Of a stretch of 64,000 nucleotides of DNA, positions 26,300 to 34,439 are shown one piece after another. Below the pieces are notes generated by a model. The model saw only the letters and a list, made by a program, of their open reading frames with translations. It ran no database searches and had not been told where the DNA came from. The translations under genes and the position numbers were made by a program. Position 1 is the first letter of the stretch; every line of letters begins with the position of its first letter. The stretch covers positions 3,312 through 67,311 of the forward strand of contig DKUN01000007.1 in the NCBI GenBank assembly GCA_002490725.1, given 5' to 3'. The DNA comes from Porphyromonadaceae bacterium UBA7203. GTDB taxonomy: Bacteria > Bacteroidota > Bacteroidia > Bacteroidales > Muribaculaceae.

Positions 26300-26989
26300 A
26301 TGACCTGCAACATGATTAAAACCGACAAACTTTGCAAAGTGTTTAGCACCGACGAGATTGAAACGCACGCACTGACCAACGTGAATTTCACGGTGAAGAA
26401 GGGCGAATTCGTAGCCGTGATGGGCCCGTCGGGCTGCGGCAAGTCAACGCTGCTCAACATTATAGGCCTGCTCGACAACCCGACCTCGGGCAGCTACATG
26501 CTGTTCGGCCATGAAGTGGCCGGCCTGCGCGAAAGCGGGCGCACAAAGTTCCGCAAGGGGCGCATCGGCTTCGTGTTTCAGAGTTTCAACCTCATCGACG
26601 AGCTGACCGTTGAGCAGAACGTGGAGTTGCCGCTGACTTACCTGGGGCTCCCGGCCGCCGAACGTCGCCGCCGTGTTGAGCGGATGCTCGAGCGAGTGCG
26701 CATTTCCCACCGCCGCAAGCATCTGCCCGCTCAGCTGTCGGGCGGCCAGCAGCAGCGTGTGGCCGTGGCCCGCGCGCTGATAACGGAGCCTGAACTGATT
26801 CTGGCCGACGAACCCACTGGCAACCTCGACTCGAAAAACGGGCGCGAGGTGATGGAGCTGCTGTCGGAACTCAACGCCGACGGCACCACCATAGTCATGG
26901 TGACCCACTCGGAGCGCGACGCAGCCTACGCCCACCGAATCGTAAACCTCTTTGACGGATGTATAATATCGGAGGTGACATGCGGCTGA
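26300..26989 (+). CDS. ABC transporter ATP-binding protein, LolD/MacB type
   Basis: 229 residues. Walker A GPSGCGKST near residue 42, Q-loop FVFQSFNLI, signature LSGGQQQRVAVARAL, Walker B LILADEPTGNLDS and H-loop MVTHSE are all present, with the FtsE/LolD/MacB family order. An in-frame Met at codon 5 (MIKTDKLCKVF) is the alternative start. It energises the permease encoded by the next gene, with which it overlaps by 10 bases. Such pairs export peptides, antibiotics or lipoproteins, or act as mechanotransmission systems in the cell envelope. Confidence 0.95.
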   Translation: MTCNMIKTDKLCKVFSTDEIETHALTNVNFTVKKGEFVAVMGPSGCGKSTLLNIIGLLDNPTSGSYMLFGHEVAGLRESGRTKFRKGRIGFVFQSFNLIDELTVEQNVELPLTYLGLPAAERRRRVERMLERVRISHRRKHLPAQLSGGQQQRVAVARALITEPELILADEPTGNLDSKNGREVMELLSELNADGTTIVMVTHSERDAAYAHRIVNLFDGCIISEVTCG

Positions 26990-29331
26990 GACTGATTCTG
27001 CAGACCCTGGCGGCGCAGCCGTGGCTCACCGCCTTCAAGGTGCTGGCCCTCGGCGTGGGGCTCGCCATTGGCAGTTTTCTGCTGATGCGCGTCGAGCACG
27101 ACCATAGCATTGACCGCTGCTTTCCCGACTACGGGCGCATTTATCAGCTCTGGACGGTAATCGACGAGGATGGCAAACCGCAGCTGCGCCTGCCCGGAGT
27201 GCTCAACGGAGCTTTTCCCGACGAAATACGCCGCAAGCTCGACAAGTATGTCGAAACAGTCACGCTGACTAACGGCAGCCTGACCTGCGACCTGACTACC
27301 GACGACGGGAAAACGGAAACGGCGACAATTCACAACATCGACAAGTTTTTTTTCGACACTTTCGGGCTCAAGATTCTTGCGGGGCGGAAATCGGTCGACG
27401 GCTTGGGCGAGAAAGCCATCTGGTTCAACAGCGAGGAGGCACAGCGCTTTTTCGGCAACGACAGCCCCGAAGGCCACTCGCTGAAAGTCAGCTCGATGGC
27501 AGGCAAGGCGGTCGGCACGTTCGAAACCATCCCCGAGGAGTCAACCCTGGCTAATCTCACCATTCTGAGCCTGAACCCTGAAGCGTCGGAGCACGGCGGC
27601 AAAACCTATGCCAAGCTCAAAAAGGGCGCCGACGCCGCGGAGTTCAACCGCGAGCTGGCCAAACTGTGGCAGAGCGTAACCCCCGACACGGAGGGAATGA
27701 GCATGACCGTTGAGGCCGCGCCGCTGACCGACACCTACCACGCCTCCGGGCAGATGCAGCGCATAACGCTGACTCTCGTAGTGCTGGCCGGACTGTTGAT
27801 TTTCGTCACGGCGATGAACTACGTGCTGCTGTCGCTCGCCGGCACGTCGCGCCGCGCCAAGGCCGTGGGCGTGCAGAAGTGTAGCGGCGCGTCATCCCTG
27901 TCAATCGTCGCGACCTTCGCGGCCGAAACGGCCCTGCTGATGCTCGCCGCGCTCGCGGTGGTGGCCGCGCTCTACTATGGCTCCGAGCGGTGGTTTGCCG
28001 ACTCGCTGGGCTACTCGGTTACGCAATATGTCAGCCTCAAGCGCCTGTGGGTGCTCGGCGCGGTGATGGCGGCGGTGTTCGCGGCATCGGCGCTGGTGCC
28101 GGGCGTGATGATGGCGCGCATTCCGGCGGCCCACGTGTTTCGCAGCTTCAGGCAGAAACGCGGTGCATGGAAAATAGCCTTGCTTGCCCTCGAAATCGCT
28201 GCGGCGGCGTTCGCCCTCGGCCTGACTGCAGTGGCCGCGCGCCAATACGCGCACATAACAGAAGGCGACCGCGGCTTCAACCGCGAGCGCCTGGCGCTGC
28301 TCGGCATCGGCATGGGGCGCAACGCCAACGCTCTCAACAGTCTTGTCACTCCCCTGCCCTACGTCGAGGCGACCTCGTGGATCAACCTGCCTCCCGGCAC
28401 TTTTGCCAGCGACTGGCGCGACCGTTTCTATCTCACCGACGGCAGCCACCGCGAAATCGAGGCCACTCACCCAATAGCGCAGACCAACGTGTTCAGCTTC
28501 CTGCAGATTCCGCTGCTTGCGGGCCGCATCGAGGGAGTGGAGCTGAGAGAGGAGTCGTGGAACTTCAAGTCGTTCGAGAAGCGCGACGTGGCCGACGTGG
28601 CCGTCAGCCGGAAGTTCGCCGAGCGGATGGGATGCACGCCTGAACAGGCCGTAGGGCGCACCATTACGCGCGGCGAGGCCGACGAGGCCTACTGTCAGCC
28701 CATGCACATCGCCGCCGTGTGCGAAGACATCAAATATGGCGGATACTTCCTGCCTGACCAGCCGGCGGTTTACCGTCTTCACCGCGACGGCACCGTCACG
28801 GGCCGGATGATGGTGAGGCTCCGGGAGCCGTTCGAGGCCAATCTTGAGCGCCTGCGCCGCGACGTGGCCGAGGCGTTTCCGGGCGAAGACATCGACGTCG
28901 ACGACTACGCCGGGCTGATGCGCGAACCCTATCGCGAAATCAACTCGTTCAGAATTCTGGCCATGCTCTCGTCGGCGGTGATTATGCTGATTGCGGCAAT
29001 GGGGCTGCTCGCCTATCTGCGCGACGAGATTGCCCGCCGCACCAAAGAGATTGCCGTGCGCAAAATCAACGGCGCCTCGTCGGCCGACATCATAAAGATG
29101 CTCGCCATGTCGGTAATCAAGGTGGCGGTTCCGGCCGCGGCTGCCGGCGCTGCCGGCGCCGCCATGGTTGGCAGCCGGTGGATGGAACAATTCGACTCAA
29201 AGGCAGGCAGCGGCACGGCCGAGCCCTGGCAGGCGGCGTTGGCGCTGCTGATTGCAGTGGTTGTGGCCGTAGTCATGTTGGCGCTGCGCACCGCACTGGC
29301 CAATCCGAGCGAATCGCTCCGCAGCGAGTAG
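26980..29331 (+). CDS. ABC transporter permease, FtsX/MacB family, two-domain
   Basis: 783 residues from the ATG at 26980, chosen because GGAGGTGAC lies just upstream and gives MRLRLILQTLAAQPW. An N-terminal membrane helix is followed by a periplasmic MacB-like core domain (about 50-260), three FtsX helices (about 270-400, with ALVPGVMMARIPAAHVFRS), a fourth helix, a second periplasmic domain (about 430-650) and three more helices at the C-terminus (DEIARRTKEIAVRKINGASSAD, the usual FtsX stretch). This is the duplicated layout common in Bacteroidota for antimicrobial-peptide-type exporters. With the ATPase it forms one exporter, probably controlled by the divergent two-component pair. Confidence 0.92.
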   Translation: MRLRLILQTLAAQPWLTAFKVLALGVGLAIGSFLLMRVEHDHSIDRCFPDYGRIYQLWTVIDEDGKPQLRLPGVLNGAFPDEIRRKLDKYVETVTLTNGSLTCDLTTDDGKTETATIHNIDKFFFDTFGLKILAGRKSVDGLGEKAIWFNSEEAQRFFGNDSPEGHSLKVSSMAGKAVGTFETIPEESTLANLTILSLNPEASEHGGKTYAKLKKGADAAEFNRELAKLWQSVTPDTEGMSMTVEAAPLTDTYHASGQMQRITLTLVVLAGLLIFVTAMNYVLLSLAGTSRRAKAVGVQKCSGASSLSIVATFAAETALLMLAALAVVAALYYGSERWFADSLGYSVTQYVSLKRLWVLGAVMAAVFAASALVPGVMMARIPAAHVFRSFRQKRGAWKIALLALEIAAAAFALGLTAVAARQYAHITEGDRGFNRERLALLGIGMGRNANALNSLVTPLPYVEATSWINLPPGTFASDWRDRFYLTDGSHREIEATHPIAQTNVFSFLQIPLLAGRIEGVELREESWNFKSFEKRDVADVAVSRKFAERMGCTPEQAVGRTITRGEADEAYCQPMHIAAVCEDIKYGGYFLPDQPAVYRLHRDGTVTGRMMVRLREPFEANLERLRRDVAEAFPGEDIDVDDYAGLMREPYREINSFRILAMLSSAVIMLIAAMGLLAYLRDEIARRTKEIAVRKINGASSADIIKMLAMSVIKVAVPAAAAGAAGAAMVGSRWMEQFDSKAGSGTAEPWQAALALLIAVVVAVVMLALRTALANPSESLRSE

Positions 29332-29333
29332 CG

Positions 29334-30359
29334 TCAGCGCAGATTGAAGCGGGCAACCACCGCACGATGGTCGCTGGGCCAGATGCCGAGCGGAGCTACA
29401 ATGTCGCGTTTGCCCCATTCCTGCAGCGTCCGCTCTCCGCGAACTATATCTTCCTGCGGGCCGACAATATAGACCCGGAGCAGTTCAAGGCTTTCGTCGG
29501 GAACGTAAAACACGTAGTCAATGCGGTCGCGCTCGTCGGCCTTCATGGCCCACGACAGCCGCTTCACCTCGGCGTCGGGATTGGACGACGGGTAAGTGTA
29601 GCCCGGATGAGTCAGCGGGTCGGGCCACATCTGCCTGTAGGCATCGACCAGACCGCCCTCGCGCAGAATCCTGACTGACGGCCAATCGATTACCACACCG
29701 CGATGGTCGGCAGTCGACGCCGTTGCTTCCGTCCAGTCCTGGCCCGACGGCTCGTTGAGATCGCCGGCAAAAAAGACAAGGCTGCCACAGTCGCGCTCGC
29801 GGGCAATATCAGCCACAGCCGCCTCTGCGGCCTCGTCACGGAGCGACAGCAGATTGCGCCTCATCAGCTCCGCCTCGTCCGTAACCGGCTCGATTTCGCT
29901 CCAGTCAACGCCTGAATATCCGCGCGGCTCATAATAAGTATCATTCTGATAATCGAAATGAGCCGTATAGGCCGCAATGCGCCTGCCGTCGATATAGGTT
30001 ACGAGTTTATAGACCGAGCCGTGGTCATCTTTCAGCGGAAAGACGGTTGCGGAGTCAGCGACTTCAGTCCGGCTAAGCAAGCCGGTGTCAGACGAATAGA
30101 ACGAATGGTACTCATATCCGCGTTCGGCAAGGGCCTGAACGATGCGGTCACAGAAGCGGGTGCCGCGATAGTTGCGGACCTCGCTGAGCATTACCAGGTC
30201 GGGCTGCTGGCGGGCAATCTCGTCGGCCATGGCGTCAAAACCGCCGGGAATCATAGTTCCCTCCTGCCACACATTGAACTGCATCACACATATCTCACGC
30301 GCCATCGCTGATGAAGCGATGAGTAAAAAGGCTAAAACCGTTGTCAATACATTTTTCAT
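29334..30359 (-). CDS. Secreted endonuclease/exonuclease/phosphatase family protein
   Basis: 341 residues from the ATG at 30359, which opens a signal peptide (MKNVLTTVLAFLLIASSAMA); a longer frame runs across the tRNA and is rejected. EEP fold motifs: ICVMQFNVWQEG (strand 1), PDLVMLSEVRN (metal Glu), TAHFDY, FFAGDLNEPSG (G-D-x-N), DRIDYVFY and WPSDHRAVVARF (S-D-H), a full set of catalytic residues. These enzymes cut phosphodiester bonds; secreted Bacteroidales members include sphingomyelinase-like and DNase-like proteins, so the substrate is open. The -7-like box at 30365-30372 is only 5 bases from the start codon, which would imply a nearly leaderless mRNA. Confidence 0.85.
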   Translation of the reverse strand: MKNVLTTVLAFLLIASSAMAREICVMQFNVWQEGTMIPGGFDAMADEIARQQPDLVMLSEVRNYRGTRFCDRIVQALAERGYEYHSFYSSDTGLLSRTEVADSATVFPLKDDHGSVYKLVTYIDGRRIAAYTAHFDYQNDTYYEPRGYSGVDWSEIEPVTDEAELMRRNLLSLRDEAAEAAVADIARERDCGSLVFFAGDLNEPSGQDWTEATASTADHRGVVIDWPSVRILREGGLVDAYRQMWPDPLTHPGYTYPSSNPDAEVKRLSWAMKADERDRIDYVFYVPDESLELLRVYIVGPQEDIVRGERTLQEWGKRDIVAPLGIWPSDHRAVVARFNLR

Positions 30360-30380
30360 AACCGCAAATTTACAAATTGT

Positions 30381-30412
30381 TTTGCAAATCTGAGTAAAAA
30401 AACGTAACTTTG
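30381..30412 (+). promoter_or_regulatory. Promoter of tRNA-Arg
   Basis: TTTG at 30381-30384 and TAACTTTG at 30405-30412 with 20 bases between, ending 13 bases before the tRNA. Confidence 0.75.
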
Positions 30413-30425
30413 CGCCCGATTGGAC

Positions 30426-30497
30426 GCCCCTGTAGTTCAACGAATAGAATAGATGATTCCGGTTCATCCGATCAGGGTTTGATTCCCTGCGGGGGTA
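30426..30497 (+). tRNA. tRNA-Arg (anticodon CCG)
   Basis: A 72-base cloverleaf. Acceptor 30426-30432 pairs with 30490-30496 (two G-U pairs), discriminator A30497. D stem is GTTC/GAAT, anticodon stem GATGA/TCATC with loop TTCCGGT (anticodon CCG at 30459-30461), T stem CAGGG/CCCTG. CCA is not encoded. The D-loop AACGAATA has G18-A19 instead of G18-G19, and the T-loop TTTGATT has U56 instead of C56; the two changes restore a 19-56 pair. All stems pair, and it has a promoter and a terminator, so it is judged functional. Confidence 0.9.
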
Positions 30498-30501
30498 CAA
30501 G

Positions 30502-30543
30502 AACGACGAATCCCGAGGCCTACGCCCCGGGATTTGTCGTTTA
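30502..30543 (+). terminator. Terminator of tRNA-Arg
   Basis: Thirteen-base inverted repeat 30502-30514 and 30529-30541 with one G-U pair, starting 4 bases after the tRNA and ending in GTTT. Confidence 0.7.
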
Positions 30544-30568
30544 AAGCCAATGAGCCGACTACACACAA

Positions 30569-30594
30569 CGAAAGAGCCCGCAGGGGCTCTTTCG
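30569..30594 (-). terminator. Hairpin downstream of pgk
   Basis: Perfect 11-base inverted repeat 30569-30579 and 30584-30594 with a 4-base loop, 30 bases past the pgk stop on the minus strand. The tail is only moderately T-rich on either strand. Confidence 0.6.
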
Positions 30595-30623
30595 TCCTAT
30601 ATAGCAAGCTGTTTGCGCAGCTA

Positions 30624-31868
30624 TTACTTAACAGCAGCGATGCCGGGAAGAATCTTGCCTTCGATGGCTTCGAGCAGAGCGCCGCCACCGGTTGAAACGT
30701 AGCTCACCTCGTCGGCCAGACCGAACTTGTTGACGCAGGCAACTGAGTCACCGCCGCCAACGAGCGAGAATGCGCCGTTCTTGGTAGCTTTGACGATAGC
30801 GTCGGCAATTGCGCGCGAACCGCCGGTGAAGTTTTCGAACTCAAACACGCCTGCGGGGCCGTTCCAGAGAATGGTCTTGGCGGGCTCGATAGCGGCAGCG
30901 AAAGCCTTGCTGCTCTCGGGGCCGGCATCCATGCCTTCCCAGCCTTCGGGAATATCCATTACCGAGCAAATCTGAGTATTGGCATCGTTCGAGAAAGCGT
31001 CGGCTGCAACGCAGTCGGTGCCGAGCACGAGGTTCACGCCCTTTTCCTTGGCCTTCTTCATGATGTCGAGAGCGAGGTCGAGCTTGTCGTTCTCGCAGAT
31101 GCTCTGGCCGATATTGCCGCCCATGGCCTTGGCAAAGGTATAGGTCATGCCGCCGCAGAGAATCAGGTTGTCGACCTTATCCATGAGGTTTTCGATGATG
31201 CCGATTTTGGTCGATACTTTCGAGCCGCCCATGATTGCGGTGAAGGGACGCTTGATGTTGCTGAGAATGTTGTCAACGGCCTGCACTTCCTTTTCCATCA
31301 GGTAGCCGAGCATCTTGTCTTCGGGCTTGAAGTTATCGGCAATAACGGCGGTAGAGGCGTGCTTGCGGTGAGCGGTACCGAAAGCATCGTTGACATAAAC
31401 GTCGGCATAGCCGGCAAGATGCTTGGCAAAAGCCTTCTGGGCAACCTTCATGGCAGCATTGGCTTCGTCATATGCGGGATCGGCCTTGTCGATGCCTACG
31501 GGCTTGCCCTCTTCCTCGGGATAGAAACGGAGGTTTTCGAGCAGGAGCACCTGGCCGGGCTTGAGGGCAGCGGCCTGAGCGTCGGCATTGGCGCAGTCGG
31601 GGGCGAACTCAACGTCGGTGCCGAGAGCTTTGGCAACCACGTCCTTGATCTGGCCGAGCGAGAATTTGGGGTTTACTTTGCCTTTGGGCTTGCCCATGTG
31701 GCTCATGATGATGAGCGAGCCGCCGTCGGCAAGAATTTTTTTGAGGGTGGGCAGTGCGCCGCGGATACGGGTGTCGTCGGTGACGTTGCCATTCTCATCC
31801 AGGGGCACATTGAAGTCAACGCGGACAATCGCCTTTTTACCGGCGAAATTGTAATTGTCGATTTTCAT
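30624..31868 (-). CDS. pgk: Phosphoglycerate kinase
   Basis: 414 residues, the usual length. N-domain substrate residues are in KKAIVRVDFNVPLDENG and IIMSHMGKPKG; ATP-binding parts are in the C-domain (FTAIMGGSKVSTKIG, TILWNGPAGVFEFENF, SLVGGGDSVAC). It transfers phosphate from 1,3-bisphosphoglycerate to ADP in glycolysis. A TAAATTTG -7 box at 31909-31916 lies 41 bases ahead of the start. No other glycolytic gene is adjacent. Confidence 0.97.
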   Translation of the reverse strand: MKIDNYNFAGKKAIVRVDFNVPLDENGNVTDDTRIRGALPTLKKILADGGSLIIMSHMGKPKGKVNPKFSLGQIKDVVAKALGTDVEFAPDCANADAQAAALKPGQVLLLENLRFYPEEEGKPVGIDKADPAYDEANAAMKVAQKAFAKHLAGYADVYVNDAFGTAHRKHASTAVIADNFKPEDKMLGYLMEKEVQAVDNILSNIKRPFTAIMGGSKVSTKIGIIENLMDKVDNLILCGGMTYTFAKAMGGNIGQSICENDKLDLALDIMKKAKEKGVNLVLGTDCVAADAFSNDANTQICSVMDIPEGWEGMDAGPESSKAFAAAIEPAKTILWNGPAGVFEFENFTGGSRAIADAIVKATKNGAFSLVGGGDSVACVNKFGLADEVSYVSTGGGALLEAIEGKILPGIAAVK

Positions 31869-31971
31869 TTTTTATTACTTGTAATTAAGGTGTGTTGGTT
31901 AGTTGGCGCAAATTTACAAAAATAATCGCGAAAAGCCGATGTGTTGGCGCGTAATTTTTTTACATCGGCCC

Positions 31972-33636
31972 TCACCACCCGCGAAAGTCGCGGCTATAGG
32001 CGGCCAGGAGGTCGTCGAGAGCGCGGTCAATAAAGGGCTGGAGTTTGAGCGAGCCCGACTTGTGGGCCACATAGGCGGCCCTGTCGGCCGGAGTCATGTA
32101 GATTGCCGCATGGCGCGCGGAAAATTCCTCGGGGGCCAGACCCTTGTAGTCGCGTATCAGCTCCATCGTCGCAATGCCGCGACGTCCCAGTTTTTCAAAC
32201 TCCGCAAGCCAGGGTTCGAGCTCGGCAAGGAGCGCCCGGTTGCCGCACTTGGCGCGGATTTCGGCCGGAGCGGCGGCTATGCGCTGAAACTCGTCCATCA
32301 GCGGCTGCCAGCCCTTGGCGGCCTTGCCGTCGCCGATGCGGAACGTTTCGGTCTGCCACGACTCGTCGCGGCGATAGCCGGTCTCCGTGTCGCAGTTATG
32401 AATGGCAAAGGTGCGGTATGCCTCATAGCAGTCGGGCATAAGTTCACGCAGGCCCCGTTCCCAGCTCCCGGCCGGATCGTAGGCCGCAGGATTCCAGGAG
32501 TAGTCGGCCACACCATAGAGGCCGAGTTTCGAGGCCTCGCCATGCTCCATCGGGTTGCTCACCACTGCACACACCTCGCTCTCGGTCAGCGACGTGTCGA
32601 GCCCGTAGGCCGGGCCCTGGAGCAGATAGTTGCGCGCATAGTCGGTCACGGGCCAGTTCCACCAGTAGAAGCCGGGGCGCTTCACGAGAGCGTTGAAAAA
32701 GTCCATCGTGTCGCGCGTCAGGTCGGAACATACAAAGTCGCCGGTGTACATGACGTCGATTTCAGGCAGGAGCGTGCGCCCGTAGATGGCGCTGGCGCCA
32801 TTCTCGGTCGGATTGGCCCACAGGCGCGAATAGTCGGTCGGGCAGACGGCGAGATTGCTCACGCCCTTATGGGTTCTGACAAAGTCTTCGGTCAGATTGT
32901 TGAGCAGCTCGCACTGGCGGTAGGGATTGGTGCCCTCGCCCTCGATGTCGTCGAAGAAAATGGCAAACGAGCGCACCCCGAGGTCATACATCATCTCGAA
33001 CTTGCAGAGCAGGCTGTCATAGTCCTGCTTATCCCAGCGTATATCCTTGCCGGGGTGTATTGCCCAGACAAAGTCGACGTGGTTGCGTCCGCACGCCTCG
33101 ACCAGCTCGCGGATGTTGCGCGCCTGGTCGGCCGGATACGGCTCGCGCCAATGGGGCGACGAATGATACGGGTCATCTTTGGGGCCGTAGATATACGTGT
33201 TGAGCTTGTTACGTCCATAAAAGTCAATCAGCGAGAGGCGCACTTCGTGGCTCCACGGGGCGCCATAAAAGCCCTCGACAACGCCGCGACGGCCTATTTC
33301 GGGCCAGTCGTTTACGGTCATGCACGGGAGCGAGTCGGCGGGAACGGACTCGAGAATCCGGGCCAGGGTCTGCCGGCCGTAAAAGACGCCGCGCTCGTCA
33401 TAGCCGTGAATGCGGGCGCCGCGAGGGCCGATTGTGAGCGTGTAGGCGCCGGAGCGGGGCTTCACGTCATTGCCGGGTCCGACCGTTGCGGTCACCTTGA
33501 GTTTCGACGCATTGCGATACTCGCCGGTCAGTTCCATTGAGCGCGGAGTCGGATTAATCACTATAGGCCGGGGCGACGCGGCCCATGCGGTCAGGGCAAG
33601 AAAAATGCCCGTCAGAAGGTTAACAAGTCGTCTCAT
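31972..33636 (-). CDS. GH84-type beta-N-acetylglucosaminidase (O-GlcNAcase-like)
   Basis: 554 residues from the ATG at 33636, which gives a signal peptide (MRRLVNLLTGIFLALTAWAA). An N-terminal GH84-associated domain (about 20-105) precedes the catalytic barrel with GVVEGFYGAPWSHEVRL, NTYIYGPKDDPYH and the catalytic Asp pair D229-D230 in FFDDIEGEG. These residues match characterised GH84 enzymes, which use substrate-assisted catalysis on terminal beta-GlcNAc. A short helical C-terminal part follows, without the extra C-terminal domains of the 700-plus residue relatives. It probably acts in the periplasm on mucin or host O-GlcNAc glycans. Its promoter lies back to back with that of rpsF. Confidence 0.92.
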   Translation of the reverse strand: MRRLVNLLTGIFLALTAWAASPRPIVINPTPRSMELTGEYRNASKLKVTATVGPGNDVKPRSGAYTLTIGPRGARIHGYDERGVFYGRQTLARILESVPADSLPCMTVNDWPEIGRRGVVEGFYGAPWSHEVRLSLIDFYGRNKLNTYIYGPKDDPYHSSPHWREPYPADQARNIRELVEACGRNHVDFVWAIHPGKDIRWDKQDYDSLLCKFEMMYDLGVRSFAIFFDDIEGEGTNPYRQCELLNNLTEDFVRTHKGVSNLAVCPTDYSRLWANPTENGASAIYGRTLLPEIDVMYTGDFVCSDLTRDTMDFFNALVKRPGFYWWNWPVTDYARNYLLQGPAYGLDTSLTESEVCAVVSNPMEHGEASKLGLYGVADYSWNPAAYDPAGSWERGLRELMPDCYEAYRTFAIHNCDTETGYRRDESWQTETFRIGDGKAAKGWQPLMDEFQRIAAAPAEIRAKCGNRALLAELEPWLAEFEKLGRRGIATMELIRDYKGLAPEEFSARHAAIYMTPADRAAYVAHKSGSLKLQPFIDRALDDLLAAYSRDFRGW

Positions 33637-33643
33637 ACAGGGG

Positions 33644-33651
33644 CAAAGATA
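33644..33651 (-). promoter_or_regulatory. -7 element of the GH84 gene
   Basis: TATCTTTG on the minus strand, only 7 bases before the start codon; TTTG at 33677-33674 is 22 bases upstream. The mRNA would have almost no leader. Confidence 0.55.
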
Positions 33652-33679
33652 CAAAAAATCAACAAATTCCACACAAAAA

Positions 33680-33711
33680 TTTGCTCACCTCACGAAAAAT
33701 ACGTAACTTTG
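33680..33711 (+). promoter_or_regulatory. Promoter of the rpsF-rpsR-rplI operon
   Basis: TTTG at 33680-33683 and TAACTTTG at 33704-33711 with 20 bases between, a textbook match to the phylum consensus. The start codon is 48 bases further on. Confidence 0.8.
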
Positions 33712-33759
33712 CGGCGCTCAAAAAGCAAAATATCACATTTTTAAACAAACCAAACCAAA

Positions 33760-34128
33760 ATGAACAACTACGAAACCGTTTTCATTCTGACTCCCGTTTT
33801 GTCTGACGCACAGGCAAAGGAAGCGGTAGATAAGTTCACTTCGCTGCTCACCGACAACGGTGCCACCATCGTGAACGAGGAAAACTGGGGCCTGCGCAAG
33901 CTCGCTTATCCCATCGAAAAGAAATCTACCGGCTACTACACTCTGGTAGAGTTCGACGCCGAGCCCGGTGTAATCAAGAAGCTCGAAACCGCCTTCCGTC
34001 GCGACGAGCGCGTTATCCGCTTCCTGACTTTCCGTCTCGACAAGTATGCTAAAGAATATGCCGACAAGCGCCGTGCACGCCGCAGCGCCGCATCTGCAAG
34101 TGTTGAACAGGCTCCCGCCGCTGAATAA
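33760..34128 (+). CDS. rpsF: 30S ribosomal protein S6
   Basis: 122 residues. It opens MNNYETVFILTPVLSD, has NWGLRKLAYPIEKKSTGYYTLVEF and a C-terminal extension rich in Ala and Arg. S6 binds S18 and the central domain of 16S rRNA. First gene of the rpsF-rpsR-rplI operon; in many bacteria the S6:S18 complex binds the operon leader to repress it, and the 5' leader here is about 40 bases. Confidence 0.97.
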   Translation: MNNYETVFILTPVLSDAQAKEAVDKFTSLLTDNGATIVNEENWGLRKLAYPIEKKSTGYYTLVEFDAEPGVIKKLETAFRRDERVIRFLTFRLDKYAKEYADKRRARRSAASASVEQAPAAE

Positions 34129-34142
34129 TCCCGCAAGAAACC

Positions 34143-34412
34143 ATGGCACAAGCTAATTCCGAAATCCGTTACCTCTCCACCCCCAACGTGGATAAGAACA
34201 AGAAGAAATACTGCCGTTTCAAGCGTAGCGGCATCAAGTATATCGACTACAAGGATGCTGAGTTCCTCAAAAAGTTCCTCAACGAACAGGGCAAGCTCCT
34301 TCCCCGCCGCATCACCGGCACCTCGCTGAAGTTCCAGCGTCGCGTGGCTCAGGCCGTTAAGCGCGCACGTCACCTGGCTCTTCTGCCCTTCGTAACCGAC
34401 CTCATGAAATAA
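34143..34412 (+). CDS. rpsR: 30S ribosomal protein S18
   Basis: 89 residues. YCRFKRSGIKYIDYKDAEFL and LPRRITGTSLKFQRRVAQAV are typical of S18. Only one cysteine is near the start (YCRF), so this is not the zinc-binding four-cysteine form. Starts 14 bases after rpsF. Confidence 0.97.
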   Translation: MAQANSEIRYLSTPNVDKNKKKYCRFKRSGIKYIDYKDAEFLKKFLNEQGKLLPRRITGTSLKFQRRVAQAVKRARHLALLPFVTDLMK

Positions 34413-34439
34413 ACCCATTAAGATTAGGAGACAATAACT

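Noticed and set aside
27901..29190. A 429-codon minus-strand frame opposite the ABC permease
   Set aside because: His/Gly/Arg-rich translation without any recognisable fold; the permease is well supported.
30426..30497. The tRNA as a pseudo-tRNA because the D-loop lacks GG
   Set aside because: All four stems pair, and the A19 change is matched by U56; promoter and terminator are also intact.
31903..33540. A 545-codon open frame on the plus strand opposite GH84
   Set aside because: GH84 on the minus strand has signal peptide and catalytic residues; the plus frame has none.
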